From: Zanthoxylum bungeanum | Lineage: Eukaryota; Streptophyta; Magnoliopsida; Sapindales; Rutaceae | NCBI GenBank assembly: GCA_019454045.1 | Contig: SKCR01033646.1 | Coordinates: 186,001-250,000 of the forward strand | DNA length: 64,000 nucleotides | Direction: 5' to 3' | In this document: positions 1-10,519 of the stretch, one piece after another | Position numbering within the stretch: the first letter of the stretch is position 1 | Layout of the letters: every line of letters starts with the position of its first letter | The notes under the pieces: generated by a model | Told to the model about the DNA's origin: nothing | The model's database searches: none | What the model saw: only the letters and a program-made list of their open reading frames with translations | Made by a program: the position numbers and the translations under genes

Positions 1-820
1 ACTTGTGGCTTGAAGTTTTAGCCTCTATTTTGGGTTTAAATGGAGTTTCAGATTGTTGTTAGTGTTTTCCTTGCATGTTTAGACAGTTTGATGAGGGGCT
101 CAAAATTCTCCCTCCGACTAATTTTAAATAATAAACAACTTCTATTGAAGCTATAAATCCTCAGGTTTATAGATTCATTCTCTTGTAATTAGTATGGGTT
201 ATGCAGAACAGTAATTGGGATTAGGGTTATATGGTGACATTTCCGATTCCCTAACACTGTCAGCCCTGATTTCCTCGGGACCCAAAGTCATTTTTTTTAT
301 TTTAAGGCTCTTTTGAGGCCTTCTCTATTAGTTATTTGGGACTATAATAGAAAAAATTTAGAGATCATAGGCGGGAAAGGACCGGCCCTGCTCCATAAAC
401 ACAGTCTTCTGGGTTATAACTGTAAAAGAACCAATTTTTTGAGCTTTTGGCGTTAAGGTGTTAAGGGACATTCGAGAAACAGTAGGGGGTAACATTCATT
501 CTCCCTTGTAGTAGAAAAATTACAGGGCCATTGTTACATTTTGTTTCAGCTCTGTAAATTCCTGAAGGCACAATGTACACAATGCAAGAAAGGACCAAAT
601 GAAGAAAATATTCTATTTTCTTCTATACACTCCAATGCCATAAAATTAGCCACAAAATTTATTATTCATTTTAGGCTGAAGATAAAGGACCAAGTTTCCC
701 AACGACAGGTCATTCTAACAATTAAGTGATCCTATGCCATTTGCCAATTAAAATCAGTAAATTGGCTACTATATTGAATGACAATGTCACTGTTAAAATT
801 TGTTTACACTACTGGCCTAG
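1..820. other. Intergenic, no gene seen
   Basis: AT-rich sequence with short poly-T runs. The only open frame (541-729) starts at TTG, has no recognisable domain and no sign of a promoter or splice sites. I see nothing further to annotate. Confidence 0.6.
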
Positions 821-825
821 TTGGA

Positions 826-985
826 AACCTCACCGTCAAACCACCACTTCCGGGCTTAAGCGGAGCAAGTAAAACTTTTGATCTGGATATCTCAAACTCT
901 TATAAGAAACGCACTCCTTAAATTCGAAACCAAAATCTTAAAGTGAGATCCTAAAATTTACACCACTAAAATCACGCTCCTTATG
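826..985 (-). mobile_element. SINE-like element, copy 1
   Basis: Read on the minus strand this has an internal B-box-like stretch (GGTTTCGAATT), then TTTCTTATAAGAGTTTGAGA, then GCTCCGCTTAAGCCCG, and ends GGTGGTTTGACGGTGAGGTTTCC. The same order of blocks occurs near 40.54, 45.08 and (minus) 61.43 kb, so it is a dispersed short family of about 150 bp. The tRNA-like internal promoter motif suggests a SINE. The ends are approximate, and this copy abuts a tRNA-Tyr remnant. Confidence 0.6.
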
Positions 986-1054
986 GATCTAAGGATGGAT
1001 TTCAGGTTTTTGACCTACTACAGTCCTCCGCTCTACCAACTTAGCTGAGGTCGG
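983..1054 (-). pseudogene. tRNA-Tyr(GUA) 5' half with intron, truncated
   Basis: On the minus strand, from 1054 downward, the sequence begins CCGACCTCAGCTAAGTTGG and continues into GAGCGGAGGACTGTAG. This matches the acceptor 5' strand, D-arm and anticodon arm of plant tRNA-Tyr with anticodon GTA. About 20 bases of intron-like sequence follow, then ATCCTTAG, the expected 3' side of the anticodon stem. The variable loop, T-arm (GGTTCGAATCC) and 3' acceptor strand are absent, and the sequence runs straight into the SINE. It cannot fold as a full tRNA and is a remnant. Confidence 0.7.
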
Positions 1055-2290
1055 TTGTTGACTAAATATACTTTGAAAGTCACCATATCTAATAAAGCAA
1101 ATGATTAATTACTCTTTGTGGACGAAAAGAGGTTCAAAGAATATGAACTTAAAATCCACATGGCACATGAGATGAGTGAACAAACAATAAAGGAATTACA
1201 TCAAAGATCAAACACGAACTCTTAATAAAGAATTTTAAAATAATTTAAATTATAGAATAAATAAAGGTTAGAGAGTTAATAAAGGGGATCAATGGAGTTA
1301 CTCACCTTGGAGTTTGTTCATTAACCGGCTTAATTTACCTGTTTTTCTGCCCACAAGACAAGATCCCAACATTGAATACTCTTCTCATTCTCAAGCTTGT
1401 CCAAATCTTAACACACAAATAATTATAAAATTGAGTAGCATTTTTGGACTTCTACTTTACTTTTGCCCACTTCTATTATTATGGAGATATATTTTATATT
1501 TATAAATATTTATTTAAAAAAATGAGTCTAATATATTTAATTTTATACTCAAAATTTCAGTCAGTATATTAATTTATATTTTTTAAATTTAAAAATATAA
1601 AATAATACATTAATCGAAACTTTCTAACTATAATTAGTATATTGATTGAAATTTTAAAAGTAAAATTCAACTTAAAAAGTATAAATAAATACACTGACGA
1701 AATATTATGGGTAAATTAAAATTTATTTAGAATTTTAGAATTTTTTTCATAAATAAATTAAGGCAATTATATGATTCCATTAAGAAAACTACTACTCTCA
1801 CTCCCAGTAAATTTCAAATTTGCCCCATGTGAGTCAAAAATTTCCTTACTTCAAATATGCTCCCCTGACATATATATATGCGCCCTAACATAACTTCAAA
1901 GTAAAAAAATTTGCTCGATCCAATCCGAAAATTATTTAAAAAAAAAAAACTGAATTTATGACAATTTTTAACCTGCATTATGTTCAAAATTGGTCAGTTT
2001 TACATTTTTGTCTATTTTTTATTTGTTTAATAAATATTACAAATTTAGTATTTATTAATTTAATTTTTTGATTATTTTTTAATTTAATTAACAATATTTA
2101 TGTATAAAAAATATAATTTCATCAAAAAAATCAGTTTATAAAATAAATTTTGACATAGTCTATTTGATTCTGATTTTATTTTTACTTTATTAAAAGTTGT
2201 TTGTCTTATTTAATTTCGTAAGTCAATATCCATTTCGCAAGTGATGATCAAGGGTTACTCAACCAACTGTAACGACTCTATGGAAAGGGG
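1055..2290. other. AT-rich intergenic
   Basis: Low-complexity AT-rich DNA with many short A and T runs. The 63-codon open frame at 1314-1505 has no ATG start or known domain. No gene is supported. Confidence 0.55.
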
Positions 2291-2930
2291 GTCGTGGGAG
2301 GCGATCAACCCATGATCAGTCTCAAGTTCCACCAATCTGTGATACATATATTAAGAAATTACTTGTGTTATATCAACGTTATATTTCCCACACTATTGAT
2401 GTTCAAGCTGATGGCTATTGTGGATTTAGAGCAATAGCTGCACTAATCGAGTATGGCGAAGAAGGTTGGGGTCAGGTACGATGCGATCTTATTGAAGAGA
2501 TTCAACAAAATAAGGATTTATAAGATCGACTTTATCCATCAAACGGATGGGCATACAATCTATTACATTTATTGCATTTCTTCCAGTCGCCGGCACCAAA
2601 TGTACATTGGATGGACTCAATGAGTTTAGGAATTGTCATCGCATCGAGGTACAATTTTGTACTGCATACATTTGCTGAGAATGTTTGGAGTTGTTTTACT
2701 CACTTGCCATTAAGGTCCCATGCAGTTCCAGAGTATGAGCGTCAATAAATAACTATTGCTCATGTTGGTAGACATTTTGTGCAAGCTTTCTTACACTCTC
2801 ATTACCCTGTATCACCCATCCCAATGTGGTGGTGGGAACATTTCGTTATAGGATTCGTAATCAATTATGGTACAAAATATTGGGTATCTCACCAAGTGCG
2901 CTAGGAGGAGACTTTGAAGGCAATATAGAT
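2290..2930 (+). pseudogene. OTU-like cysteine protease gene of transposon type, broken
   Basis: Frame +1 from about 2341 encodes an OTU-like domain of the kind carried by plant MULE-related genes. Seen: the DGYCGFRAIA motif, with the presumed catalytic Asp at 2410-2412 and Cys at 2419-2421, and downstream GRHFVQAFL with the presumed catalytic His at 2773-2775, followed by a P-rich, W-rich tail. In-frame stops lie at 2521-2523 (TAA) and 2746-2748 (TAA), and the frame closes again near 2902. There is no start codon context and no flanking transposase. Known family role: deubiquitinase-like folds captured by transposons. This copy should be non-functional. Confidence 0.75.
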
Positions 2931-2934
2931 TAGA

Positions 2935-3253
2935 ATTTGTGTTTTTATATTTTTAAGTGTAATTTTTTATGTTGTTATTTGTACTCTTTTTAAAATACAT
3001 ATTTCTCTTACATGAGAATATTTTTATAATACATAAATAGTGTTGAATAAATTAAAAAAGAATCACAAAAATTAAATGAATAGATGAACACAAAATAATT
3101 AATAATAAATATGAAATTTGTAATATTTATTAAACAAATAAAAAAGATTAGATATATAAATAACAAAAAAATATAAATTTAAAAAATTTAAAAAATTAAT
3201 TAATAAAAAAAATATAATTTGTTAAATTAATATATATAAGTAGTGTTAAATAA

Positions 3254-3285
<32 letters not shown>

Positions 3286-3706
3286 TAGGGGATTGGATTT
3301 TTATAAAAGAGTGTGACAATTTTGATATTTTAAGTGGAAGAGATAGAAGGTGGGAGTTTTGGGGTGGGAGTAGTAGCACTCTTCCATTCAACACAAGGAA
3401 GAGAACACACACATTCTCTTTCTCTCTCTCTGTCTCGCCTTTTTTACTTTGAACTCTTGAACACATCTCCCATATGTGTTTCTATAGTCTTGACGGTTAA
3501 GCCTTCCATATACTTTCTCTTTGTCTCTTTCACTTTTTCTCAAAGAAAAGGTTAGTGTTCTGCTGATTAACATGCAAGCAAAAGGAGTCACTAATGATGC
3601 CTTGTGGGGTCTGCTTTTTTAAAATGGGAATATATATTGAATGCAAAGCTTAAAATCTTGACAGCTTCCCTCATGTTCAATTCAACAAACAAACCCCAAG
3701 TGAACA
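2935..3706 (+). promoter_or_regulatory. Upstream region and probable 5' UTR of the NHL gene
   Basis: An AT-rich stretch with a (TA)n tract near 3264-3286 is followed by a CT-rich segment around 3414-3440 (a run of CTCTCTCTCTCT type), a common feature of plant core promoters and 5' UTRs. The segment up to 3706 contains ATGs in other frames with short ORFs only. A donor-like AAAAG/GTTAGT near 3549 could mark a 5' UTR intron, but I cannot prove it. Short ORFs on both strands here are CT/GA-tract artefacts. Confidence 0.4.
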
Positions 3707-6659
3707 ATGTTGAGAAACTTGGTTGTGTTTCTTCTGATTTTAGTTATTTTCTTTGGTGGGTTCTCTTCAGTTTCAGCTTCAGCTCCTCCTGTCAGTAAGT
3801 ACCAGCTTTAACTTTTTTCCTTCTTTTAGCATTCTTATTTACATTACATTTGCTTAATGGTTTTAGTGTATTTGCAGAAATTATAACTGGGGTTGTCTCC
3901 AATGTGGTCTCTGCTCTTGTGAAATGGCTGTGGTCACTAAAAGCTTCTACAAAAACAGGTATTGATCTTTCTTTTAAACTCACTCTCTTTAATTTCCCCT
4001 TTTCTTTTTTTTTTGTAATGTAATATATAGTGAGTCTAGAGTTTGTTATTTGCATTGGTGGTTGATGGAGTTGTTGGGGTTTGAATTTCAGCTGTTTCTA
4101 GCAGTTCAATGATGAAATTTGAAGGTGGATATATAGTGGAGACAGTCTTTGATGGAAGCAAATTTGGAATGGAACCATTCTCAATTGAGGTGTCACCAAG
4201 TGGAGAGCTTCTTGTTTTGGATTGTCAAAACAGTAACATTTACAAGATCTCAACTCCATTGTCTAAGTGTATGCATCTTTTTGTTAGAATTCTCAGTATG
4301 CCAATTATGCTTCGGAGAATGGTTCTGATAACTTGTTATTCAATTTATAGGATTTTTAAATCATTCTTTTTTTTGGGTATAATTGAACTTAACTTCAGAC
4401 TTGGGAAATTACAATGAGCACACGTCTTTATTCCAAAAAAAAGGATTCCGAAAATCATTTAAAACTATTAGATTAGAGGATTAGAGTTTAAAATGCTTTT
4501 GTTAAGTAGAAGTCTCCACTTTTTAAAGTACAAGACTCCTTTTGGTTTTGTTTCTGCATACCCAATTCCTTCTTTTTGAATATCTTCACTCTTTCACTTT
4601 TTTCTATTTTTGGATTGATTTGGTTTTCCATCACCTTGTTTACAATCTTATACTGATTTTATGCTTTATCTTTTATCTACGCTTTTGTGTACTTCATGAA
4701 ACTCGAGTACCTTGATTTCAATATGAGGATACCTTTTAGCTTCTTCCAGAAGCTTGAACTTTTAATTAACTTGAGTGATGCATAATTGATTTTTTTTCCT
4801 TTTGCTTTCTAGTTGTAAATTATAAGAAGAGGCAGATTAAGTGAGAAGCTAAACTGTCTTCTTGAACACGTACCTAAATTTCATGACCTTGGATAACTTT
4901 TTTTAATTTGGATACACTGAGTTGCTCTTGATTTTCTTTTCTTTTAAATAATGAAAAAAAATGAAACGGTCGTGCTTTCTGCAGAGTCGTATTCACAATT
5001 TTAATTTATCAATTCGAGTTACTTCCTTCTTCTTTCATCTTCTCAATAAGTTGTTTGAGTAGACATTGTCAATTTTTATAAGCTGAAATCAAATGTCAAA
5101 CCATAGATAGCAGGCCCAAGCTAGTTGCTGGGTCTCCTGAAGGGCACTACGGGCATGTAGATGGGAGACCAAGAGAAGCTAGAATGAACCACCCAAAAGG
5201 GCTTACAGTGGATGACAGAGGAAATATATACATCGCTGATACAATGAATATGGCTATCAGGAAGATCAGTGATACCGGTAAAATTTTCGTATTCTTTATG
5301 CATTATCAGGTTAAAACTCCCTTTTGGGTCGTTATTGCAGCTAAAATGTAAGGGACAAATTTATAACAAACGTTCTCTTGTCAAATGAAGCATGCTTTCT
5401 TAAAGTCCTTGCCTTTGACATTGTTTGTGGTTATACGAATATCTTAATTAACTGTATTTCCATCTCAGGGGTTACTACTATTGCTGGAGGGAAATGGAGC
5501 GGAGGAGTAGGTCATGTTGATGGTCCTAGTGAAGATGCAAAATTTTCAAATGACTTTGATTTGGTTTATGTTGCAAGTAGCTGCTCTCTTTTGGTTATAG
5601 ACAGAGGAAATCAGGCAATTAGAGAGATCGAACTCCATTATGATGATTGCTCCAATCATTATGATGGAAGCTACCATTTAGGTAGAACTAGAAAATTCTC
5701 ATCCTTTTAGCTTTTGTTTCAAATTCTACGAGATCTATAAGGTCTGTCATCCGACATTGCAGGAATATTTGTGCTTGTGGCTGCTGCTTTCTTTGGTTAC
5801 ATGTTAGCGTTGCTGCAGCAGAGGGTGCAAGCAATGTTTTCTTCGAAAGACGTAAGTGATCCCAGGTTTATAATCTTCTAATCCCGTTTTTCTACCATGG
5901 ATTACATACCATGTCCGATAGCTACTAAGATCATCCAATCCAAATAACAACACTATTGCTAATTCATTGCATGATATGATTCAGGAAAATTATTTCTGAC
6001 TTTTTGCTTGGCAGGATTCAAGAGCCCGGATGAAGAGAGTCTCACCAGTGGTGGCTCCATATCAAAGACCTTCTAAATCTGTCAGGCCACCCTTAATTCC
6101 TACTGATGATGATATTGAGAAACCAGAGGAGGGCTTTTTCGGTTCAATCGGGAGATTATTTTCAGGGTTTAGGAGAAAGCCTGTCCAATATCAGCTCCAG
6201 CAGCAATACCAGCAAAGGAACTCACCTCCAAATGAATGGCATATGCAAGAGAGTTATGTGATTCCAGATGAGGACGAGCCACCTGCAGTAGAAACAAGAA
6301 CCCCTACACCAAATAAGACCAATCCATATATGAACAAGGAGTCAGAGAAAAGACACTATACCAATCAAAGCCGAGGTTACTATAACCGATGGGAAATTGA
6401 TTATCACCATGAACAACAACAGCAGCGGCAGCAACAGCAGCAACATCATCGGCATTTTTCACCACATCCTCAAACCTACTACGAGAAAAGCTGTGAGACG
6501 AACGAGGTTGTTTTTGGAGCAGTTCAAGAGCATGATGGACGGCGTGAGGCAGTGGTGATAAAGGCGGTTGATTATGGGGATCCTAGGTATAACCACCACA
6601 ATATTCGACCGCGGTTGAATTACATGGGTTACTCCAATAGTTATTCCCATGGCCATTGA
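3707..6659 (+). CDS. NHL-repeat protein with signal peptide and one membrane span
   Basis: Seven exons can be read: 3707-3794, 3878-3958, 4092-4268, 5107-5277, 5469-5681, 5763-5851, 6015-6659. All introns are GT..AG, phases join cleanly, and the total is 1464 nt, 487 residues. The protein starts with a hydrophobic signal peptide (MLRNLVVFLLILVIFFGGF). Residues about 60-235 hold NHL-type beta-propeller repeats (PSGELLVLD, GNIYIADTMNMAIRKI, SCSLLVIDRGNQAIREI). A single membrane span follows at about 244-265, then a long polar tail with a Gln/His run near 405-420. It closely resembles plant NHL-domain proteins of the At1g70280 type (from memory); their function is poorly known. The topology suggests an extracytoplasmic NHL domain and a cytosolic tail. 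Confidence is high for the family; exon 3 end 4268 was chosen because it keeps the frame and gives the family's KYSRPK junction. Confidence 0.88.
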
Positions 6660-7190
6660 TAGCTTAGATTATTGCTACATATGATAAAATGAAAAGCAAA
6701 AGAAGATTGATGAGTGAGGCTTTAATGTTTCTTGTTTAGGAGGAAATAGGAATGTTATGCAAAGTCTGTTGGTAGTTAAATGCTTTAATCTTTGTTCTGT
6801 TTGAGTAATTTTGGAGTCTTCTACAGTTTTCTAAAACAAAAAACAAAAAAAAAAGTTATTTGAAATAACAAACAGGTATAAGAAACATTGAGTTGTAATA
6901 TTTCAGTATAGAAAAGGCATGTAAGGATTGCAAGAAGAATCAACTCAGGATATCAACTTCATAATAACGTAAATCATCTAAATAAAGAATTAGCTAGTAA
7001 AATGATTGTTTTCTGTTTCATTAAGCTAGACGATCACTAAGGATAAGGAAATTCTAAGATTTCAGGGATTGGGTCAGCTAATGAGAAATGTGAATGAAAT
7101 GTAACCGATATCAATTTATTTTTCTTATAACGAATAAATAATAGCCACAATATCAGTTTCTGGAAAGGAAATACAAACGAAGAAAAGGGG
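6660..7190. other. 3' flank of the NHL gene
   Basis: Probable 3' UTR, then AT-rich spacer. AATAAA-like and TTTGTT-rich segments occur but no clear polyadenylation site can be fixed. No gene is seen. Confidence 0.45.
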
Positions 7191-7630
7191 GAAGGAAAGA
7201 GTGATTTTTGAGAGAAGAGACCGCTAGGAAGGGAAAGAAGGCTTTTCAGGATGACGACAGAGAATGCATTTTAGGAATGATGAAGGAATCAAATTTGGGG
7301 TGGAATTCCAAAGGGAAAGAGAGGCAGGTTAGTTCGAATATGAAGATATCGGCGGAGGTTGTGATGCAACCCTGCCGGAAGCCATGAAAATATTATGCTG
7401 GAACGTTCGAGGATTAGGGCATCCTTAGACGGTCGCCCGAGATAGTCTTTCCCTGTGAAACTAAAAAAATGGTTAAAGACATGGAATGGATCAGGGTTTT
7501 ATTGGGTTTGGATAATTTTTTTGCTGTCGAGAGGAATGGCTTAAGGGGTGGTCTAGCTATTCTATGGAGAGGATCAGTTGATGTGAAGGTTGTCTCTTTT
7601 AGCAAACATCACATAGTAGTTATGGGGGAG
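7190..7630 (+). pseudogene. LINE 5' fragment (endonuclease start)
   Basis: A purine-rich leader is followed by ATG at 7384 encoding MKILCWNVRGLGHP, the hallmark start of plant L1-type endonuclease/reverse transcriptase proteins. The frame is soon broken by stops. Farther on, LDNFFAVERNGLRGGLAILW and VSFSKHH match the next conserved blocks of the endonuclease domain, with the middle shortened. The fragment ends abruptly at 7630 where an LTR begins. The C-terminal LINE piece at 15.72-17.33 kb may be the rest of the same element. Confidence 0.75.
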
Positions 7631-8584
7631 TGTTGATGGGGATTTCTGCAGCTAAGGTATTTGGACAGCTTGGCAAGGGCAAAAGAGGGAATTCTCCTCA
7701 TCCGGAGGACCAGTGCTCAGAGGGTATATGTTGTTCTTCAACCCGGCGTGAAGCTCGGGTCCAATTTTCTCGGGATGACCAACCAGAGGAAACGGCATGG
7801 ACCAGATTTCAGAGACCGACAACATCAGAGTCGGGACCGACCATAGTAGATCGACAACTCGGCTTGGTTTTACTTTACCTCCCAGAAACGGTTGATGAGT
7901 TCGGATATTTCGGGACATGACGGTATCAGTTTGGGAACCTCGGAAGATCACTTGGCCTACCTCTTGAAGACCGACGTGAAATCAGAGTAGTTGGATTTTC
8001 CCTCCGACACGTGTCACGGCTCGAGAGCTCTTTACAGGATGGCATCATTATTGTTGCGTGTGGCAGTGGAAGATAAAGATTGATGTGACAGGCCGTCAGG
8101 CGACATGTTTGCTTTCGGCGACGACAGTCTTGGGGCAGAGAGCCCGTCAATCAGTCGGAGACCACGCGGGAAACGTCATAAAGTTGGAGGAACAATGTTG
8201 TAATTCTCTGAGTATATAGAGAGAAGTTAAATCCATTTGTAAGGAGAGAGCCGAATTTGTAACCAAAAAACTTGTAAAAAGATAGGATGAGTACTACTTG
8301 TACAAGGAAACAGCTGGGTTTGGTCTAGACCTTGTTCCAAACAGGTCGGCCGAGTTAGTTTCTTTAATAAAAACATCCCCCACCATTTTTTTCCCATGGA
8401 TGTAGGCTGGACTCGCTCCGCTGAACCAAGTTAAAACTCTTTTATCGATCTTTGTGTTTTTTTCCGCTCTTTTACTATATTTGTCTTTGGTCTCTCTATA
8501 ACCAAACAAATTCAAGGTTGAAGGAGGATTGTCTCGGGAGGGTTATCCTGAAACTACCTCTGGGACGAAAATCACCCGTCAACA
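7631..8584 (+). repeat. 5' LTR of Ty3-type element A
   Basis: Starts TGTTGATGGGG and ends CGTCAACA, so the terminal 6-bp inverted repeat TGTTGA/TCAACA is the same as in the element C LTRs. A TATA-like GAGTATATAGAG lies near 8210. The 3' part (GATTGTCTCGGGA...CGTCAACA) is similar to the U5 of element C. It is followed at 8586 by a primer binding site. No matching 3' LTR is seen, since the element is interrupted at 10520. Confidence 0.85.
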
Positions 8585-8585
8585 G

Positions 8586-8603
8586 TTGGCGCCGTCTGTG
8601 GGA
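8586..8603 (+). other. Primer binding site of element A
   Basis: TTGGCGCCGTCTGTGGGA begins one base after the LTR. TGGCGCC is the usual start of tRNA-complementary PBS sequences in plant Ty3 elements of the Tat/Athila branch. The tRNA itself is not assigned. Confidence 0.75.
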
Positions 8604-8636
8604 AGAAGAGCAAAAAACAACTTGCGTAGTAAGACG

Positions 8637-8860
8637 ATGGTAGAAGGTAGAAATCATAGGTTGTTGGAGAGTTCAGCAGCTGAATGGTTTGGAAAATAAG
8701 AGAATGAATGGATGAATGGGGAAAGGAATGGGAAGAAGCTAGTCAGAACGGGAAGATGAAAGGGTTCGCAAGAGGAATGGAGGTTGACGGCATAAGCTTC
8801 CCTTTGTTAAGTTGCAGAATGAAATGTAAAAAAGGTGGTCAGAAGTTACCGATTAGGACA
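8637..8860 (+). pseudogene. gag start remnant of element A
   Basis: ATG at 8637 opens a frame (MVEGRNHRLLESSAAEWF) equivalent to the gag start of element C at 19907 (MMAEGGNRQSSGSP...EW). A stop follows within about 20 codons and the similarity is soon lost. The capsid, protease, reverse transcriptase and integrase regions are all missing, so A could not mobilise itself. Confidence 0.65.
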
Positions 8861-8914
8861 GAGCTATAGAATGAAGTGTAGCGAAGGGAGCTGACTGAAT
8901 AGGCACGTCACCCC

Positions 8915-9250
8915 TTGCATACCGAAGGGAGTTGTGGCATGTTAGACCTGCCAGATCGGCGGCATACCAGCCCCGATGTTCCTCTTCGGGTGGCGGACGA
9001 ACCAGCGTGGCGTGGGCACTGCATCTGTATTTATGAGTGTCGCCAGCCTATTATGCAACAACCCTTCCGAATGAGAGGATTAGAGGAAAACTTGAGGGAG
9101 AACCACAAGAAGCCGCAGGTTCTCGGCCGAGCACCAGAGTTGTTCCGAGATGTTTATGGAGCATTTGGCTTGAAGGATTCTTGTCAGCACGGTCTGAAGA
9201 AGCTCAGACTGGAAGATGCATCAGGCAAGAACCAGGAGAAAGTATTGTAA
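8915..9250 (+). CDS. Unrecognised internal ORF of element A
   Basis: An uninterrupted 111-codon frame in GC-richer sequence, between the gag remnant and the post-pol region of A. The predicted protein is charged, with Cys/His pairs in the first half (HCICIYECRQP) and a Lys/Glu-rich end. I do not recognise it and it matches no part of the gag-pol of element C by eye. It may be captured host sequence, a degraded piece of gag, or chance. The start codon is not certain. Confidence 0.25.
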   Translation: MHTEGSCGMLDLPDRRHTSPDVPLRVADEPAWRGHCICIYECRQPIMQQPFRMRGLEENLRENHKKPQVLGRAPELFRDVYGAFGLKDSCQHGLKKLRLEDASGKNQEKVL

Positions 9251-10275
9251 AAGCTTCTCTTAAAATGACTCGCAAAGAGTTGTAAGAAGCGCAGCAGGTC
9301 TCTCGAATATGAATAAAACTCTTTTTTTTTTAAAGAAACTTATCTATCTTACTTGTTTGTTAATCAAATGTGAAAGTTATTTTCAATATTCTTGGGATGT
9401 GCTCGATGCGAATAGGTGATCGGTGGTCGGGAAGGGCACCAAGCCCGTGGCACGCCAATCCCGGGTGTCATTATCAGACCCCCGAGTGGAAATGTTCTGA
9501 CCTGGCTCCTTTCACCTTTGAGGATCCAGAACACATCAAGGGATGATGGTACTTGTGGGAAAAGCTCGAACCCCTCGTGGCACGCCAATCCCGGGTGTCA
9601 TTATCAAATCCCCGATGCCGGAGCGTTATTACCTCATGACTCGCATCTTTGAGGATCATCTCGGGGTAAATCGAACCCATGGAGGTTTTTTCCCCTACGA
9701 GATGGCTGGTGAATCCTGCTGAGAACCATCAGACCACCTGGCTTGGGTATGGCCAAATGGCTCCCTTGATTGTAGGAGTCTCGGGTAAACCAAACCCAGA
9801 GAGGTTTCTTCCCCTGCGAGTTGGCTGGTGAGTTTCATTGAGAACCACCCAAGGGATGGCGCACACGAGGTGCCTTCTTCCCTTGTAGGGTATCTGCCTG
9901 ATCACCTCGGATCAGGAGAAGCATGGCATGAGGAGGTTTCTGCCCCCATAACATTTGCAAGCTCCAGAGCCGCCCAGCATAACGAGGTTTCTGCCCTCAG
10001 GGTCTCGGCCGCTCACCGATCTGTAGCCCGGCTAGCCGGGACGCTGAGTTGTAAAATTCAGAATTGTGTTTTGGGAGGCAACAGGCAGGACGCTGCCTCG
10101 GGGCCCCCGAGTTGCTATTCTTTTTAGCTTTGTATGGAGTATGTGCTAAGTCACCTATATTTTTGTTAACTTTATCTTGTTCTATTTTTTATTTTTCACC
10201 GATGTCCGGCAAGGGGACGCCCGTGCCGGGATCCGTAGAGCCTCAGAGGTTGAAAATTTTCCATTGTGTAAATCT
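9251..10275 (+). repeat. Post-pol non-coding region of element A, with subrepeats
   Basis: Two copies of a block beginning CGTGGCACGCCAATCCCGGG lie at 9446 and 9576 (period 130). Two copies of a block containing TCTCGGGTAAA...GGTTTCTTCCCC lie near 9660 and 9779. The segment GAATATGAATAAAACTC (9308) and the segment CAGAATTGTGTTTTGG (10059) both have counterparts after pol in element C (25.48 and 28.66 kb). This shows that A and C share the same post-pol layout. The ORFs reported across here lie on both strands of repeats and are not convincing genes. Confidence 0.65.
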
Positions 10276-10519
10276 TAAAGTTCCACCAGCTCGGGGCTGG
10301 ATTCGTTCCGCCGAGTCTGTATTATCCCACCAGCTCGGGGCTGGATTCGTTCCGCCGAGTCTGTATTGTGCCACCAGCACGGGGCTAGATTCGTTCAGCC
10401 GAGTCTGTATTTTCCCACCAACTCGGGGCTGGATTCGTTCCACCGAGTCTGTATTGTCCAACCAGCTCGGGGCTGGATTCGTCTCGCCGAGTCTGTATTG
10501 TTCCACCAGCTCGGGGCTG
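10276..10519 (+). repeat. 44-bp tandem repeat array of element A
   Basis: Units of 44 bp start at 10283, 10327, 10371, 10415, 10459 and 10503, each with CAGCTCGGGGCTGGATTCGT and CCGAGTCTGTATT, differing by a few bases. The last unit is cut at 10519 by an inserted LTR. The same core (GGCTCGGGGCTGGATTCGTT) is reiterated at 28.88 kb in element C with period 43-44. The open frames crossing the array on both strands are repeat artefacts. Confidence 0.9.

Noticed and set aside
3227..3591. Several overlapping ORFs on both strands
   Set aside because: Products of the (TA)n and CT-rich tracts in the promoter/leader of the NHL gene.
7621..7630. Purine-rich TATGGGGGAG as polypurine tract before the 7631 LTR
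   Set aside because: The bases belong to the LINE reading frame that continues to this point, and the LTR is followed by a PBS, so it is a 5' LTR and the match is coincidental.
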